Below are positions 25,713 through 33,558 of a stretch of DNA of 33,558 nt, one piece after another (the first letter of the stretch is position 1; the number at the start of each line of letters is the position of its first letter). The DNA is from an uncultured Planctomycetaceae bacterium (lineage in GTDB: Bacteria; Planctomycetota; Planctomycetia; Pirellulales; Pirellulaceae), in contig CAIXSC010000857.1 of NCBI GenBank assembly GCA_903921945.1, forward strand, positions 1 through 33,558, in the 5' to 3' direction. Made by a program: the position numbers and the translations under genes. Under the pieces are notes generated by a model, which was not told the origin of the DNA, ran no database searches, and was given only the letters and a program-made list of their open reading frames with translations.

Positions 25713-28418
25713 ATGAACCATCCCGCCCGGATTGCCGTTTTGGCGATTGCCTCGCTGGTCCACCTGAACGCGAACTTGGCGAGTGTCCCGGGCGGACGGA
25801 TGGCGGTCGCGGCGGAGCCACCTGGCGCCGAACTGTTCTCGCGCGAAGTCGCGCCGCTACTGACGCGTCGCTGCCTTGCCTGCCACGGCGGAGATGCCGC
25901 CCACCGAAATGCCGCCCACCGACAGGAAAACGGCGGCTTTCGACTCGACACGCGCGAACGACTCGTAGCGGGCGGCGACAGCGGGCCCGCGATTGTTCCC
26001 GGAGAAGCGGACCGCAGTCCCCTGCTCCGCCGTGTCATGTCTGATGTCGACGCCAGTGAACGGATGCCGCCCGAAGGTCCGCGATTGACGGCGCGGGAGG
26101 TCGACGTCCTTCGAAACTGGATTCATGGCGGGGCCGCGTGGCCCGCCGAGATGTCGCTGAAGTCTCCGCGAGCGGCTGCCGCCACTCACTGGGCGTTCCA
26201 GCCGATTCGCAAGCCGCCAATACCCGAAGTTCGATCCACAGCGAACGCGCGAAGTCCGATCGATCTCTTCGTGCTCGCTCCACTGGAGAGGCTCGGCATC
26301 TCCCCAGCTCCTCCTGCCGATCCCGCAACGTTGCTCCGCCGCGTCAGCCTCGACTTGATCGGTCTGCCACCCGCACTCGAGGACCTAGCGACGCAGGCGG
26401 ACGCACTCCGCCAAGACGCACTCCGCATCGACACGAATCGGTGGATTGCCAATTCCTGGGACGTTGGGCCCGATGCTTACGACCGCGCCGTTGATCGGCT
26501 ACTTGCCTTGCCCGCCTATGGGGAACGCTGGGCGCGGCCATGGCTCGATGTGAGCCATTTCGCGGACACGGATGGGTACCTCACGGACCAAGAGCGTCCC
26601 GTGGCGTGGCGTTATCGCCAGTCGCTGCTTGGCAGCCTCAATGCGGACCTGCCGTTTGACCAGTTCACCGTGGAACAGTTGGCTGGCGATCTCTTGCCGT
26701 CCGCGACTCCTGAGCAGCGACTGGCGGCCGGATTTCTCCGCAACACGCTGAGCAATCGCGAAGGGGGCGCGGATCTGGAAGAGTATCGAGTCGAGCAGGT
26801 TGTGGATCGCGCGGCGATGGTCGGGGCCGGCTGGCTGGGGCTGACGGTCGGCTGCGCACGCTGCCATGACCATAAATACGATCCGCTGACGCAACGCGAG
26901 TTTTTTGGTTTCTACGCCGTGTTCGACGCTGCGGATGAGATCAATCTGGATGTGCCGCTTCCTGGCGAAGCCGAGCCTTTCGCGGTTGCTTACGCTGACT
27001 ATCGCCGGCAGCGCGACGCCTTGGTAGCGCCGCTTAAAACGGAGCTCGAGGCATTGCAGGTTCGGTGGGAACGCCGGTTGTTGGAAGCGGTGGCGGCGCC
27101 GAGCGAGGATCCAAAATGGGATCGCCAATGGGAGGTGCTGGGACTCATTTGGGGCGGGCGGCTAGGCGAAGGGCAACTGGAAGGCTGCGAGATCGTGCGC
27201 ACGCCTTGGCCGGAACGCACCGACGACGAGCGCGATCGTCTTCAAGACTACTTCCTCGCGCATGGCAGCCTGATTGATCCCGGGAGATTCCGCGACCTGA
27301 AGCTCGACGCTCTGCGGCAAGAATTGACGAAGCTGCGCGGCAAGGTGCCATGGCCAACCAGAGCCCCGACGATGCGCGCCGCGCGGCATCCGCGTCGCTC
27401 GCACGTCCATCTTCGCGGCGACTTTCGCGTGCCCGGCGAACCGGTTGTTCCAGCGGTTCCCCATTGGCTCGTGCCGCGACCGCTCCCCGCGGATGGCTCG
27501 GCCCGACTCGCGTTCGCCCAGTGGCTCGTGGCGCCCGATCAGCCGCTGACAGCGCGGGTTGTGGTGAATCGGGCATGGCAGGAATTCTTTGGACGCGGGC
27601 TGGTCGACACGCCGGAAGACTTCGGTTTGCAGGGCCATCCGCCGAGCCACCCCGAGTTGCTCGATTGGCTGGCGGCGGAATGGCCGCGTCACGGCTGGAG
27701 CGTCAAATGGCTGCATCGCGCCATCGTCAGCTCGGCGACCTACCGCCAATCGTCCCGCATCGTCGACCCGACCGTCGCGACTCGCGATCCACGCAACGCG
27801 TGGCTTGCGCGGCAGATGCCTTTGCGGTTATCGAGCGACCAGGTGCGCGACGCGGCGTTGGTCGCGAGCGGTTTGCTGGTCCGCCACATCGGCGGGCCAA
27901 GCGTGTTTCCACCCCAGCCGGCCAGTGTCGCGAAAGAGGGTTTTTCCAACGATTGGAAACCGAGCGCGGGGGCCGACCGCTATCGCCGGGGACTTTACAC
28001 CTGGATGCAACGCCTCTCGCCGTACGCTCACAACGTGACGTTCGACGCGCCTCCCACCAACGCTGTCTGTGTTCGGCGCGAACGCACCAACTCGCCGCTG
28101 CAAGCGCTCGCGTTACTCAATGACCCAGTGTTCGATGAAGCGGCACGGGCGCTCGCCGAACGGCTTTTGGCGCGCGGCCCGGCGTCCGAGTCGCAACGGA
28201 TCGAATTCCTCATGCGATCCGCCGTCGCTCGTCCGCCGACCGCCGCCGAAGCCCGAATCCTGGCTGGCTTCTGGCGGACCTTGTGGGACCGCCGCATTGC
28301 GGAGTCCAAGGTTTCCGGGTTGGGTGACTTGGAGGCGCAGCGCGCGGCCGAGTTGGCTGCCTGGACGGGCGTGTGCGGTGTGGTTTTGAATCTCCACGAA
28401 TTCGTGACCCGGGAATGA
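25713..28418 (+). CDS. Planctomycetal cytochrome c/DUF1549/DUF1553 protein (PSCyt1-PSCyt2-PSD1)
   Basis: ATG at 25713 ([23 protein letters not shown] signal-like); [128 protein letters not shown]. The ORF to 25254 extends into the divergent gene. Confidence 0.95.
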   Translation: MNHPARIAVLAIASLVHLNANLASVPGGRMAVAAEPPGAELFSREVAPLLTRRCLACHGGDAAHRNAAHRQENGGFRLDTRERLVAGGDSGPAIVPGEADRSPLLRRVMSDVDASERMPPEGPRLTAREVDVLRNWIHGGAAWPAEMSLKSPRAAAATHWAFQPIRKPPIPEVRSTANARSPIDLFVLAPLERLGISPAPPADPATLLRRVSLDLIGLPPALEDLATQADALRQDALRIDTNRWIANSWDVGPDAYDRAVDRLLALPAYGERWARPWLDVSHFADTDGYLTDQERPVAWRYRQSLLGSLNADLPFDQFTVEQLAGDLLPSATPEQRLAAGFLRNTLSNREGGADLEEYRVEQVVDRAAMVGAGWLGLTVGCARCHDHKYDPLTQREFFGFYAVFDAADEINLDVPLPGEAEPFAVAYADYRRQRDALVAPLKTELEALQVRWERRLLEAVAAPSEDPKWDRQWEVLGLIWGGRLGEGQLEGCEIVRTPWPERTDDERDRLQDYFLAHGSLIDPGRFRDLKLDALRQELTKLRGKVPWPTRAPTMRAARHPRRSHVHLRGDFRVPGEPVVPAVPHWLVPRPLPADGSARLAFAQWLVAPDQPLTARVVVNRAWQEFFGRGLVDTPEDFGLQGHPPSHPELLDWLAAEWPRHGWSVKWLHRAIVSSATYRQSSRIVDPTVATRDPRNAWLARQMPLRLSSDQVRDAALVASGLLVRHIGGPSVFPPQPASVAKEGFSNDWKPSAGADRYRRGLYTWMQRLSPYAHNVTFDAPPTNAVCVRRERTNSPLQALALLNDPVFDEAARALAERLLARGPASESQRIEFLMRSAVARPPTAAEARILAGFWRTLWDRRIAESKVSGLGDLEAQRAAELAAWTGVCGVVLNLHEFVTRE

Positions 28419-29905
28419 TGTCGATGAATCCACGCCCGTTTTGGTCGCGGCGCGAGCTGTTAACGCGGTCGGCGTGCGGGCTCGGAGCGGCCGCGTTGTC
28501 GGATCTGCTGAAGGATGAATCAGCGCGGAGCGGCGAACGTCCGCAACCAGCCGTTCTCGATCCGCTCGCCCCGCGACCGCCGCATTTCGCGCCGACCGCG
28601 AAACGGGTGATCTTTCTGTTCATGTCCGGCGGGCCGAGCCATTTGGATCTGTTCGATCCAAAACCCGAGCTCAATCGGTTGCACGGCGAGTCGGTGCCGG
28701 GCTCGTTCTTGAAGTCGCTCGCCGACCCGGTCATCAAAGGCAATGCCCGTTGCTTCGGCAGCCCGCGGAAGTTCACGCGGCATGGCGCGAGCGGCATGGA
28801 GTTTTCCGACTTCCTGCCAGCTCTTGGTGCATGCGCCGACGACCTTTGCATGATTCGCTCGATGCATACGACTTCCAGCAATCACGATCCGGGACAACTG
28901 CTGCTGCAGTGTGGAACGCCTCTGTTCGGCCACCCGTGCATCGGATCGTGGGTGACGTACGGGCTCGGCAGTGAAACTCGCGAGTTGCCGTCGTTCGCCG
29001 TGCTGCTCTCGAATTCGGGTGAAGGGATTGACGCGGGCACGGCGCTCTGGAGCAACGGTTTTCTACCGTCGAACTACCGCGGCGTGACGTTTCGCGGACA
29101 GGGCGAGCCGATTCTCCATTTGACGAATCCACGGGGAATGGGACGCGTTGAACAACGCGCGCGGCTCGATGCGCTGCGACAGATGAACGCGGAACGGCTG
29201 GCCGCGACGGGCGATGCCGAAATCGAAGCGCGGATCGAAGCGTACGAGTTGGCCTACCGGATGCAAATGGCCGCCCCGGAACTGGTCGACCTCTCCCACG
29301 AAACGGCGGCCACACGGCAACGTTACGGCTTGGACCACGATCGAACGCGTGCCTTCGGCATGAACTGCCTGCTAGCCCGCCGCATGGTCGAGCGGGGCGT
29401 GCGTTTCGTGCAGTTGTACCATTCGACTTGGGACGACCATGCGGACCTCAACGGCCATCTGGCCAAAAACACTGGCATGACCGACCTGCCGGCTGCCGGC
29501 CTCATCCGCGATCTCAAGGACCGCGGACTGCTCGATGAAACGCTTGTCATCTGGGGCGGCGAATTCGGCCGCACGCCGATGCACGAGATCCGCCGGGGAA
29601 CCACGCCCGGCAAGGAGGGCCGCGACCACCATCCGTTCGGATTCACGATGCTGTTGGCCGGTGGCGGAATCCGAGGCGGCTATGTGCTCGGCAGAACCGA
29701 CGATTTGGGATACCACGCGATCGAGGACCGTGTTCATGTCCATGATCTGCAAGCCACGATCCTCCACTGTCTGGGCCTGGACCACACACGACTTACCTAC
29801 CGACACCAAGGTCGAGACTTTCGCCTCACCGACGTCGGCGGCTCGGTGGTTACAAAAATCCTCCGCGAGGGTGGCGTTGCCAAGCGCCCGCCCTCTGCGG
29901 CATGA
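28415..29905 (+). CDS. DUF1501 domain-containing protein
   Basis: ATG at 28415; Tat-like SRRELLTRSACGLGAAALSDLL; FLFMSGGPSHLDLFDPKPELNRLHGE; LVIWGGEFGRTPM; GRDHHPFGFTMLLAGGGIRGGYVLGRTDD. Confidence 0.95.
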   Translation: MMSMNPRPFWSRRELLTRSACGLGAAALSDLLKDESARSGERPQPAVLDPLAPRPPHFAPTAKRVIFLFMSGGPSHLDLFDPKPELNRLHGESVPGSFLKSLADPVIKGNARCFGSPRKFTRHGASGMEFSDFLPALGACADDLCMIRSMHTTSSNHDPGQLLLQCGTPLFGHPCIGSWVTYGLGSETRELPSFAVLLSNSGEGIDAGTALWSNGFLPSNYRGVTFRGQGEPILHLTNPRGMGRVEQRARLDALRQMNAERLAATGDAEIEARIEAYELAYRMQMAAPELVDLSHETAATRQRYGLDHDRTRAFGMNCLLARRMVERGVRFVQLYHSTWDDHADLNGHLAKNTGMTDLPAAGLIRDLKDRGLLDETLVIWGGEFGRTPMHEIRRGTTPGKEGRDHHPFGFTMLLAGGGIRGGYVLGRTDDLGYHAIEDRVHVHDLQATILHCLGLDHTRLTYRHQGRDFRLTDVGGSVVTKILREGGVAKRPPSAA

Positions 29906-29951
29906 TGCGTCCGCTCCATCCGTCGCTGAAGCCACCCCAAGGTTCCCGCCC

Positions 29952-32285
29952 ATGTTTCCGCCGACGCCGTTCCGTTTCCGCCCATGCCATTCCCAATCCC
30001 CAAAACGGGCCGCAAGCGCGCGGCCCGTTTCCAGAATCGGGTGGCAGCTTGTTTTGGCAGCGATCGCCAGCTTCTCAGTGGTGGCAATCGGTCCGCTCGC
30101 CCCACGGAATGGCGGCGTGGCGAATGGCATCCCGTGTGGCGTTCAAGCAGGCGCGGCCGAGCCATCCGGCAAGTCGCCCGATCCGGACACGTTCGCCGCC
30201 GTGCCGGGACTCGCGGACGATATCGTCATGCGTGGCGGGCTATCGCGGAGCGGCGCGAAGTTCGCCGCCGGGAAAGCCGGCGTGGTCGCTTACCTGGGAG
30301 GCTCGATCACGCACAATCCGGGCTGGACCCAGATGGTCGACGCGGAATTGCAGCGACGGTTTCCCGCGACCCAATTCACGTTCATCCATGCGGGCATCTC
30401 CTCGATCGATTCCACGGGACACGCCTTTCGCTTCGCATCCGACGTCATGGAAAAGGGACTGCCGGATTTGCTGTTTGTCGAAGCGGCCGTCAACGACTTG
30501 CATAACGATCGCTCGTCACTTGAGCAACGCCGCGGCATCGAAGGTGTCATTCGCCGCGCGTTACGCGCCAATCGGTGGATGGACATCGTGATCCTGCATT
30601 TCGCGGAGCCGCGACACACAGCCGACTATCAAGCGGGCCGGGTCCCCGAGGTGATTGCCAACCACGAAGCGGTTGCCGCTCATTACGCGATTCCGTCGGT
30701 GAATCTCGCGCGGGAGACGCAGCGGCGGATCGATGCCGGCCAGTTTGAATGGGCCCGCGACTTCCGCGACCTCCACCCATCACCGTTTGGCCAACGCCTC
30801 TATTTCCTGGCAGTCCGCCGACTCATGGATCAGGCCTGGCCGCCGCCAACGACCGTCCCGGCCGCGACCAAGGCGGTGACGGCGCTCGCGCCGGCCGCTC
30901 CGGAAATGGAACGTATGGAACGGACGGTTCCCGAACCGCTCGACAAGTTTTGCTATGACGCTGGCGAGTTTCTGCCGGTGACCCGGGTCGAGCGCCGCGA
31001 GGGTTTCGCGATCGTGCCGCGCTGGCGTCCCGAAGGAAAAGCCGGCGTTCGCGCCGGGTTCGTCGATGTGCCGATGCTGGTCGGCGAGCGTCCCGGAGCC
31101 TCCTTCACGGCGCGCTTCGAGGGCCGCGGCATTGGACTCTTCCTGACCGCCGGTCCGGATGCGGCGACACTCGAATACCGCGTTGATGGCGGCCCGTGGA
31201 AGACGCGGGATTCATTCACCCGCTGGAGTCGAGGTTTGCACTTGCCTTGGGCCTTGATGCTGGAGACCGAATTGGAGTCAGGCCCGCACACCCTGGAAGT
31301 GCGGCTCGCCGACAAGGGCAATTCGGCCGCGGCCGGCGCCGCGCTGCGGGTTCGCGACATTCTGGTCAACGGCCCCGCGTACGATGTGCCCAAGCTGACC
31401 GAAATGTCGGTAAAAAGCTCGCTGGACGGCACCATGCAGCCGTCGCTGTTCTGGGCGCCCGAGCGCGCGAAGACCGAGCCCACACCGCTGCTCGTCTTCC
31501 TGCACTCGTGGAGCGGCGACTATCGCCAGGACAACGCCGCGTGGCAGCAGCAAGCCGTGAAGCGGGGCTGGGCCTACCTCCATCCGAATTTTCGCGGCGT
31601 GAATCGACAGCCGGAAGCGTGCGGCTCGCGGTTCGCCAGGCAGGACGTGATCGACGCCATCGACGCCCTCGGTCAACAAGTCAAAGTGGATCCGCGCCGC
31701 GTCTATCTTGCGGGCACGTCGGGTGGTGGACACATGGCGATGCTCATGGCGTCATACTTTCCCGAGCGTTTCGCCGCCGTCTCGGCCTGGGTCGGGATCG
31801 CGGATCTCGCCGACTGGCACGACTTCCATGTCACAAACGGCAAGCCGGACCGATACGCGATCATGACCCGCGATTCACTGGGGGGAGCTCCCGGCAAGTC
31901 CCCCGAAGTCGACGCGCAGTACCGTGAACGCTCGCCGCTTTACCACTTGGCGCGATCGGGAAATCTACCGATCGAACTGGCGGCCGGCGTGAAAGACGGC
32001 AAGACCGGTTCGGTGCCGATCCGCCATTCGCTGCGGGCCTTCAACGTCATCGCGGCCGCCCGGAAGTCCGCACTGATCCCCGAGTCTGACATCGAGACCC
32101 TGTGGAATGAGGGAAAACTCGCCAACCCGCAGCCCGGCGACGAAGCCGAAGACAAAGTGCTGGGACGAGCCGTATTGCTGCGGCGCTACGCGGGGTCGGC
32201 CCGCGTGACCATCTTCGATGGAGGCCACGAAGGATTGGCTCGGCCCGCCTGCGAGTGGCTCGGACAGCACGTCCGCGCGGATTAG
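29952..32285 (+). CDS. Bifunctional hydrolase: SGNH/GDSL-type hydrolase + alpha/beta hydrolase (prolyl oligopeptidase/esterase-like)
   Basis: ATG at 29952 with signal-anchor-like N-terminus; VAYLGGSITHNPGW, VEAAVNDLHND, DLHPSPFGQ (SGNH blocks); C-terminal LLVFLHSWSGDYRQ, GTSGGGHMAMLMASYFPERFAAVSAWVG, FDGGHEG. Confidence 0.85.
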   Translation: MFPPTPFRFRPCHSQSPKRAASARPVSRIGWQLVLAAIASFSVVAIGPLAPRNGGVANGIPCGVQAGAAEPSGKSPDPDTFAAVPGLADDIVMRGGLSRSGAKFAAGKAGVVAYLGGSITHNPGWTQMVDAELQRRFPATQFTFIHAGISSIDSTGHAFRFASDVMEKGLPDLLFVEAAVNDLHNDRSSLEQRRGIEGVIRRALRANRWMDIVILHFAEPRHTADYQAGRVPEVIANHEAVAAHYAIPSVNLARETQRRIDAGQFEWARDFRDLHPSPFGQRLYFLAVRRLMDQAWPPPTTVPAATKAVTALAPAAPEMERMERTVPEPLDKFCYDAGEFLPVTRVERREGFAIVPRWRPEGKAGVRAGFVDVPMLVGERPGASFTARFEGRGIGLFLTAGPDAATLEYRVDGGPWKTRDSFTRWSRGLHLPWALMLETELESGPHTLEVRLADKGNSAAAGAALRVRDILVNGPAYDVPKLTEMSVKSSLDGTMQPSLFWAPERAKTEPTPLLVFLHSWSGDYRQDNAAWQQQAVKRGWAYLHPNFRGVNRQPEACGSRFARQDVIDAIDALGQQVKVDPRRVYLAGTSGGGHMAMLMASYFPERFAAVSAWVGIADLADWHDFHVTNGKPDRYAIMTRDSLGGAPGKSPEVDAQYRERSPLYHLARSGNLPIELAAGVKDGKTGSVPIRHSLRAFNVIAAARKSALIPESDIETLWNEGKLANPQPGDEAEDKVLGRAVLLRRYAGSARVTIFDGGHEGLARPACEWLGQHVRAD

Positions 32286-32364
32286 CCAGCCGGAACCGTT
32301 GGCGCGTTTCGATGGCACACGGACACAGTCGATAGTTTTGGCAAACGACACAGCGAGGTTGGCG

Positions 32365-33222
32365 ATGGATACGGCGAATGACATGGCACGGCGAGCTTAC
32401 TGGGCGGAGCAGATGCAGGCTGGCTACGAACTGGTCCAGCAAGTGCTGCCGTTCCCCGTGCGGGAATGTGGCGAGCCGCTTGTGTCGATCCCCGACGCGG
32501 CAAGCGCTGCCGGACTTGAAATGCTGTTCTCCACCACCAAGATCGCCGGCGCGTTGGACCGGATCTTTTACATTCGCCAAGGTCTGATCGATGACGTGCT
32601 GGCGGTCGGCCGCGCCATGAACGATCGAGGCTGGATCCTGAAAATCGAAGACGGCTTTCGGACGCTCGAGATGCAGGGCCAACTGGTGCGCAAACCTGAA
32701 CTCTTCGACGCCATTCTGGCCAAGTGCATCTGGGAAAACGGAGGTGTTTTGCCGCCAACCGAACTGGTTTTCCGCCGAGCGATCGTGCTGATCGCGAACA
32801 TTCCGAAAATCGGCACCCACATGTCGGCGTCGGCGATCGACATCTCCGTATTCCGCCGCGACGACGGCACGGAGGTGTGGCGCGGAAATCCGTATCTGGA
32901 AATGAGCGAGCGGACTCCGATGCGTTCGCCGTTCGTGGAGCCCGAGGCGTTAAGCAACCGGCTCGAAATCATGGGAATGATGGAAGCCCGTGGCTTCATT
33001 CATTTCCCGTACGAGTTTTGGCACTACAACAAGGGGGACGCGATGGGACATATCCTGAGCGGCCAACCCGGGCCTGCTCGCTACGGCGCGATCCACTGGG
33101 ACCCGCTGACGAATCGCGTGGAGGCGGTCGCCGACCCGCTCTCGCCACTCAATCCGCTCCCGGTGTTCGAACGCGAAATCGCCGCCGCCACCGAACGCGC
33201 GAAACAGCGGCTCGGCCAATAG
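32365..33222 (+). CDS. VanX-like D-Ala-D-Ala dipeptidase / M15 peptidase family protein
   Basis: ATG at 32365 (MDTANDMARRAYWAEQ...); metal-binding-like motifs GTHMSASAIDISVF (H...D) and PYEFWHYNKGD (EFWH). Upstream part of the 334-aa ORF overlaps the preceding gene. Confidence 0.75.
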   Translation: MDTANDMARRAYWAEQMQAGYELVQQVLPFPVRECGEPLVSIPDAASAAGLEMLFSTTKIAGALDRIFYIRQGLIDDVLAVGRAMNDRGWILKIEDGFRTLEMQGQLVRKPELFDAILAKCIWENGGVLPPTELVFRRAIVLIANIPKIGTHMSASAIDISVFRRDDGTEVWRGNPYLEMSERTPMRSPFVEPEALSNRLEIMGMMEARGFIHFPYEFWHYNKGDAMGHILSGQPGPARYGAIHWDPLTNRVEAVADPLSPLNPLPVFEREIAAATERAKQRLGQ

Positions 33223-33331
33223 CTGGCGCCGAACGGGGCCGACCCTACCGCGTCGCGAATGCGGTTTGCTGGAACGATCAGCGATCAGCGTCGCCGAGCG
33301 GGCCTCGATCGCGGCCAATCTCCACTTTGTA

Positions 33332-33352
33332 CGACGGACATCTTGTCCGTCG
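33332..33352. repeat. Perfect 9-bp inverted repeat in repeat copy 1 (hairpin)
   Basis: CGACGGACA-tct-TGTCCGTCG. Confidence 0.9.
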
Positions 33353-33458
33353 CCGCTGGAGGCGGAATTCGGCACCGCGTCGCGAATGCGGTTTGGAGGA
33401 ACGATCAGCGACTAGCGATGCCGAGTGGGCCTCGATCGCGGCCAATCTCCACTTTGTA

Positions 33459-33479
33459 CGACGGACATCTTGTCCGTCG
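33459..33479. repeat. Perfect 9-bp inverted repeat in repeat copy 2 (hairpin)
   Basis: Same CGACGGACA-tct-TGTCCGTCG at +127 bp. Confidence 0.9.
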
Positions 33480-33558
33480 CCGCTGGACGCGGAATTCGGC
33501 ACCGCGTCGCGAATGCGGTTTGGAGGAACGATCAGTGATCAGCGTCGCCGATCGGGCC

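Larger units (their letters stand above)
33247..33558. repeat. 127-bp intergenic tandem repeat, about 2.5 copies visible, continuing past right edge
   Basis: accgcgtcgcgaatgcggttt starts at 33247, 33374 and 33501 (exact 127-bp spacing); copies differ at few positions. Confidence 0.95.

Noticed and set aside
33278-33502. Minus ORF MPNSASSGDGQDVRRTKW...
   Set aside because: Consists of the 127-bp tandem repeat; not a credible protein gene.
1-33558. CRISPR array, tRNA, rRNA, phage or IS transposase
   Set aside because: No regularly spaced short direct repeats with unique spacers, no tRNA/rRNA-like sequence noticed, and no transposase or integrase motifs in any ORF inspected.

Overview
GC-rich bacterial window with strong Planctomycetes character (PSCyt1/PSD1 (DUF1553) and DUF1501 proteins, LExR-type N-terminal export motif, WD40-like receptor Ser/Thr kinases paired with ECF sigma factors). 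All calls are by eye; no database search was run. The left 7.6 kb is one giant minus-strand ORF (about 2,540 codons visible, C-terminus off the left edge). The supplied ORF track misses it because it has no stop in the window; the many plus-strand ORFs there look like antisense shadows. It encodes a modular surface protein: three parallel beta-helix heads, two RTX-like blocks in an internal duplication with 1356-bp spacing, and C-terminal 306-bp tandem repeats. Upstream of it, co-directional on the minus strand, lie a NodU/CmcH-type carbamoyltransferase and two tandem sigma/kinase pairs. Each pair is an ECF-like sigma factor followed by a zf-HC2-like/Ser-Thr kinase/TM/beta-propeller protein. 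A KaiC-like RecA ATPase leads the cluster, coupled to the first sigma factor by an ATGA overlap, preceded by an FmdB-like protein lacking the zinc-ribbon cysteines. This KaiC-like/sigma/kinase x2 cluster is the best candidate for an uncharacterised signalling system. The right side has a glucose/sorbosone dehydrogenase-cytochrome c fusion, a PQQ-like beta-propeller protein, a PSCyt1/DUF1553-DUF1501 operon, an SGNH hydrolase-alpha/beta hydrolase fusion, a VanX-like M15 dipeptidase, and a 127-bp tandem intergenic repeat with a perfect hairpin running off the right edge.
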